Assembly (NCBI GenBank): GCA_002393895.1
Contig: DGUE01000151.1
Location: 1-14,562 of the forward strand
Origin: Bacteroidales bacterium UBA4318
Lineage (GTDB): Bacteria; Bacteroidota; Bacteroidia; Bacteroidales; UBA932
Length of the DNA: 14,562 nt
Reading direction: 5' to 3'
Position numbers and translations under genes: made by a program. The notes under the pieces were generated by a model. That model was not told the DNA's origin, searched no databases, and was given only the letters and a program-made list of their open reading frames with translations. Position 1 is the stretch's first letter; each line of letters starts with the position of its first letter. Of the stretch, positions 13,747-14,562 are shown one piece after another.

Positions 13747-14562
13747 CTAAATTCCATCGAGCAGGCGCGCCGCTTCCTCATAAGGCAGGCCGGTCACCCT
13801 GCACAATTGATTTATATTTGCTGAGAACCTGAATCTCAACTGTTTCAATAATTCCCGGAGTTGCTCGGCATCCAGTTCATCCGGGTGTTTTTTCCGAAAC
13901 AGAGTCACACATAAATCCGGAATGGCCGAAGTAATCACCTGATCCTTGAAAGCAGGTATTGCACTTTCAGAATTCAGTCGGGCTTTTGCCTTTGAGGAAT
14001 TTTGCAAAAAATAGTTCATCCTTTTTGGTGTGCGGAACAGTGATTCCACAAACCGCACATTGCAATACGACGACGGTGAGATGAATCCGTCATCGGTAAT
14101 GACATACTCGCCAGGCAGCTTGATACGGGTATGCAGTACTCGATATTGCTCTCTGGCCGACAATTCTGATAAACGCATGCCCTTTTCCGGAGCCGTCCTG
14201 AAAAAAGCAGAGCCGGTCCCCCATCGATAATCGGAGGCCTGGAGACAGATATTGGCAGCGACACTGTTCATCTGTACATAAGCCAATCCTCTTTCCAATG
14301 ACTCGTCCGAGATATAAAGCGGACGGATATCGATACTGTTATCGCGCAGCATCTCTTTTACTCCGTATTTCCTGCGAATATAGATTGAGTATCGGCGTTT
14401 GAACTCATTGATAAACAGTTGCGCTTTTTCGTAACTGCACGACAGGACAAAATGGACATGATTGGACATAAGGATAAAATCCAGAATATCAACATGCAGC
14501 ACGGCGCAAAGGATCGCCACCAAATTCATTCCCATTTTATAATCTTCGTCATCTTTGAACCA
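13747..14562 (-). CDS. REP-associated tyrosine transposase (RAYT/Y1-type), 5' end beyond window
   Basis: The frame is open from the right edge (WFKDDEDYK before the first ATG ending at 14535), and family members usually have residues upstream of GMNLVA, so the gene is probably cut by the window. Counting from that ATG, MSNHVHFVL at 23-31 holds the HxH metal-binding pair (H26, H28) of HUH nucleases. Y86 in AYVQMN is the likely catalytic tyrosine, and SDYRWGTGSAFF follows, as in this family's YxWGS motif. The long C-terminal part (about 110-262) ends in a helical SANINQLCRVTGLPYEEAARLL segment that could bind DNA. These single-domain transposases nick and move REP palindromes rather than whole insertion sequences. 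Two REP-like hairpins lie 20-108 bases past its stop, supporting a linked enzyme and substrate. Confidence 0.85.
   Translation of the reverse strand, partial: WFKDDEDYKMGMNLVAILCAVLHVDILDFILMSNHVHFVLSCSYEKAQLFINEFKRRYSIYIRRKYGVKEMLRDNSIDIRPLYISDESLERGLAYVQMNSVAANICLQASDYRWGTGSAFFRTAPEKGMRLSELSAREQYRVLHTRIKLPGEYVITDDGFISPSSYCNVRFVESLFRTPKRMNYFLQNSSKAKARLNSESAIPAFKDQVITSAIPDLCVTLFRKKHPDELDAEQLRELLKQLRFRFSANINQLCRVTGLPYEEAARLLDGI

Overview
The window looks like chromosomal DNA from a fairly GC-rich member of the Bacteroidales. Three things point there: promoter-like sequences of the Bacteroidetes form (TTTG, 19-20 bases, TAnnTTTG), starts that lack Shine-Dalgarno sites, and protein types typical of the phylum, such as the PG_1098/THUMP-like methyltransferase and a RAYT-like transposase. 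The family cannot be fixed from the sequence; a Rikenellaceae- or UBA932-like gut lineage is only a guess.

Layout. Positions 1-4315 (minus strand) hold a probable operon read glpT, polA, then an ECF sigma factor that overlaps the end of polA and runs off the left edge. tadA (4385-4819, plus) diverges from glpT and converges on a small PspC-domain protein (4823-5026, minus). A tRNA-Gln(UUG) gene with its own promoter and terminator follows (5123-5225). Next is a ribbon-helix-helix antitoxin and PIN-domain toxin pair (5301-6021, plus), whose end overlaps the end of ettA. Positions 5996-12075 (minus) are a transcription/translation operon read rimP, nusA, infB, ettA, with a strong promoter match and a possible leader attenuator. 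A THUMP-like methyltransferase (12193-13551, plus) diverges from it. The right edge carries a RAYT/Y1 transposase (13747 to beyond 14562, minus), with two REP-like hairpins next to its 3' end.

Most genes are housekeeping: DNA repair polymerase, glycerol-3-phosphate uptake, tRNA editing, translation initiation and throttling, and antitermination. The unexpected layer is a set of palindromic insertions carried in frame inside conserved genes. infB has two copies of one element whose outer stems differ yet keep their pairing. polA has a stack of hairpins plus a separate short repeat in the linker after its 5'-nuclease domain. The methyltransferase has a shorter hairpin in frame. Together with the RAYT gene and its REP-like hairpins, this suggests a genome with active or recent palindrome-spreading elements that can settle in protein linkers without breaking the frame. 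That the RAYT drives them is a hypothesis, not shown.

Other points are a RimP lacking its whole C-terminal domain, a PolA whose proofreading domain looks vestigial, and a toxin-antitoxin promoter with a perfect inverted repeat across its -33 element.
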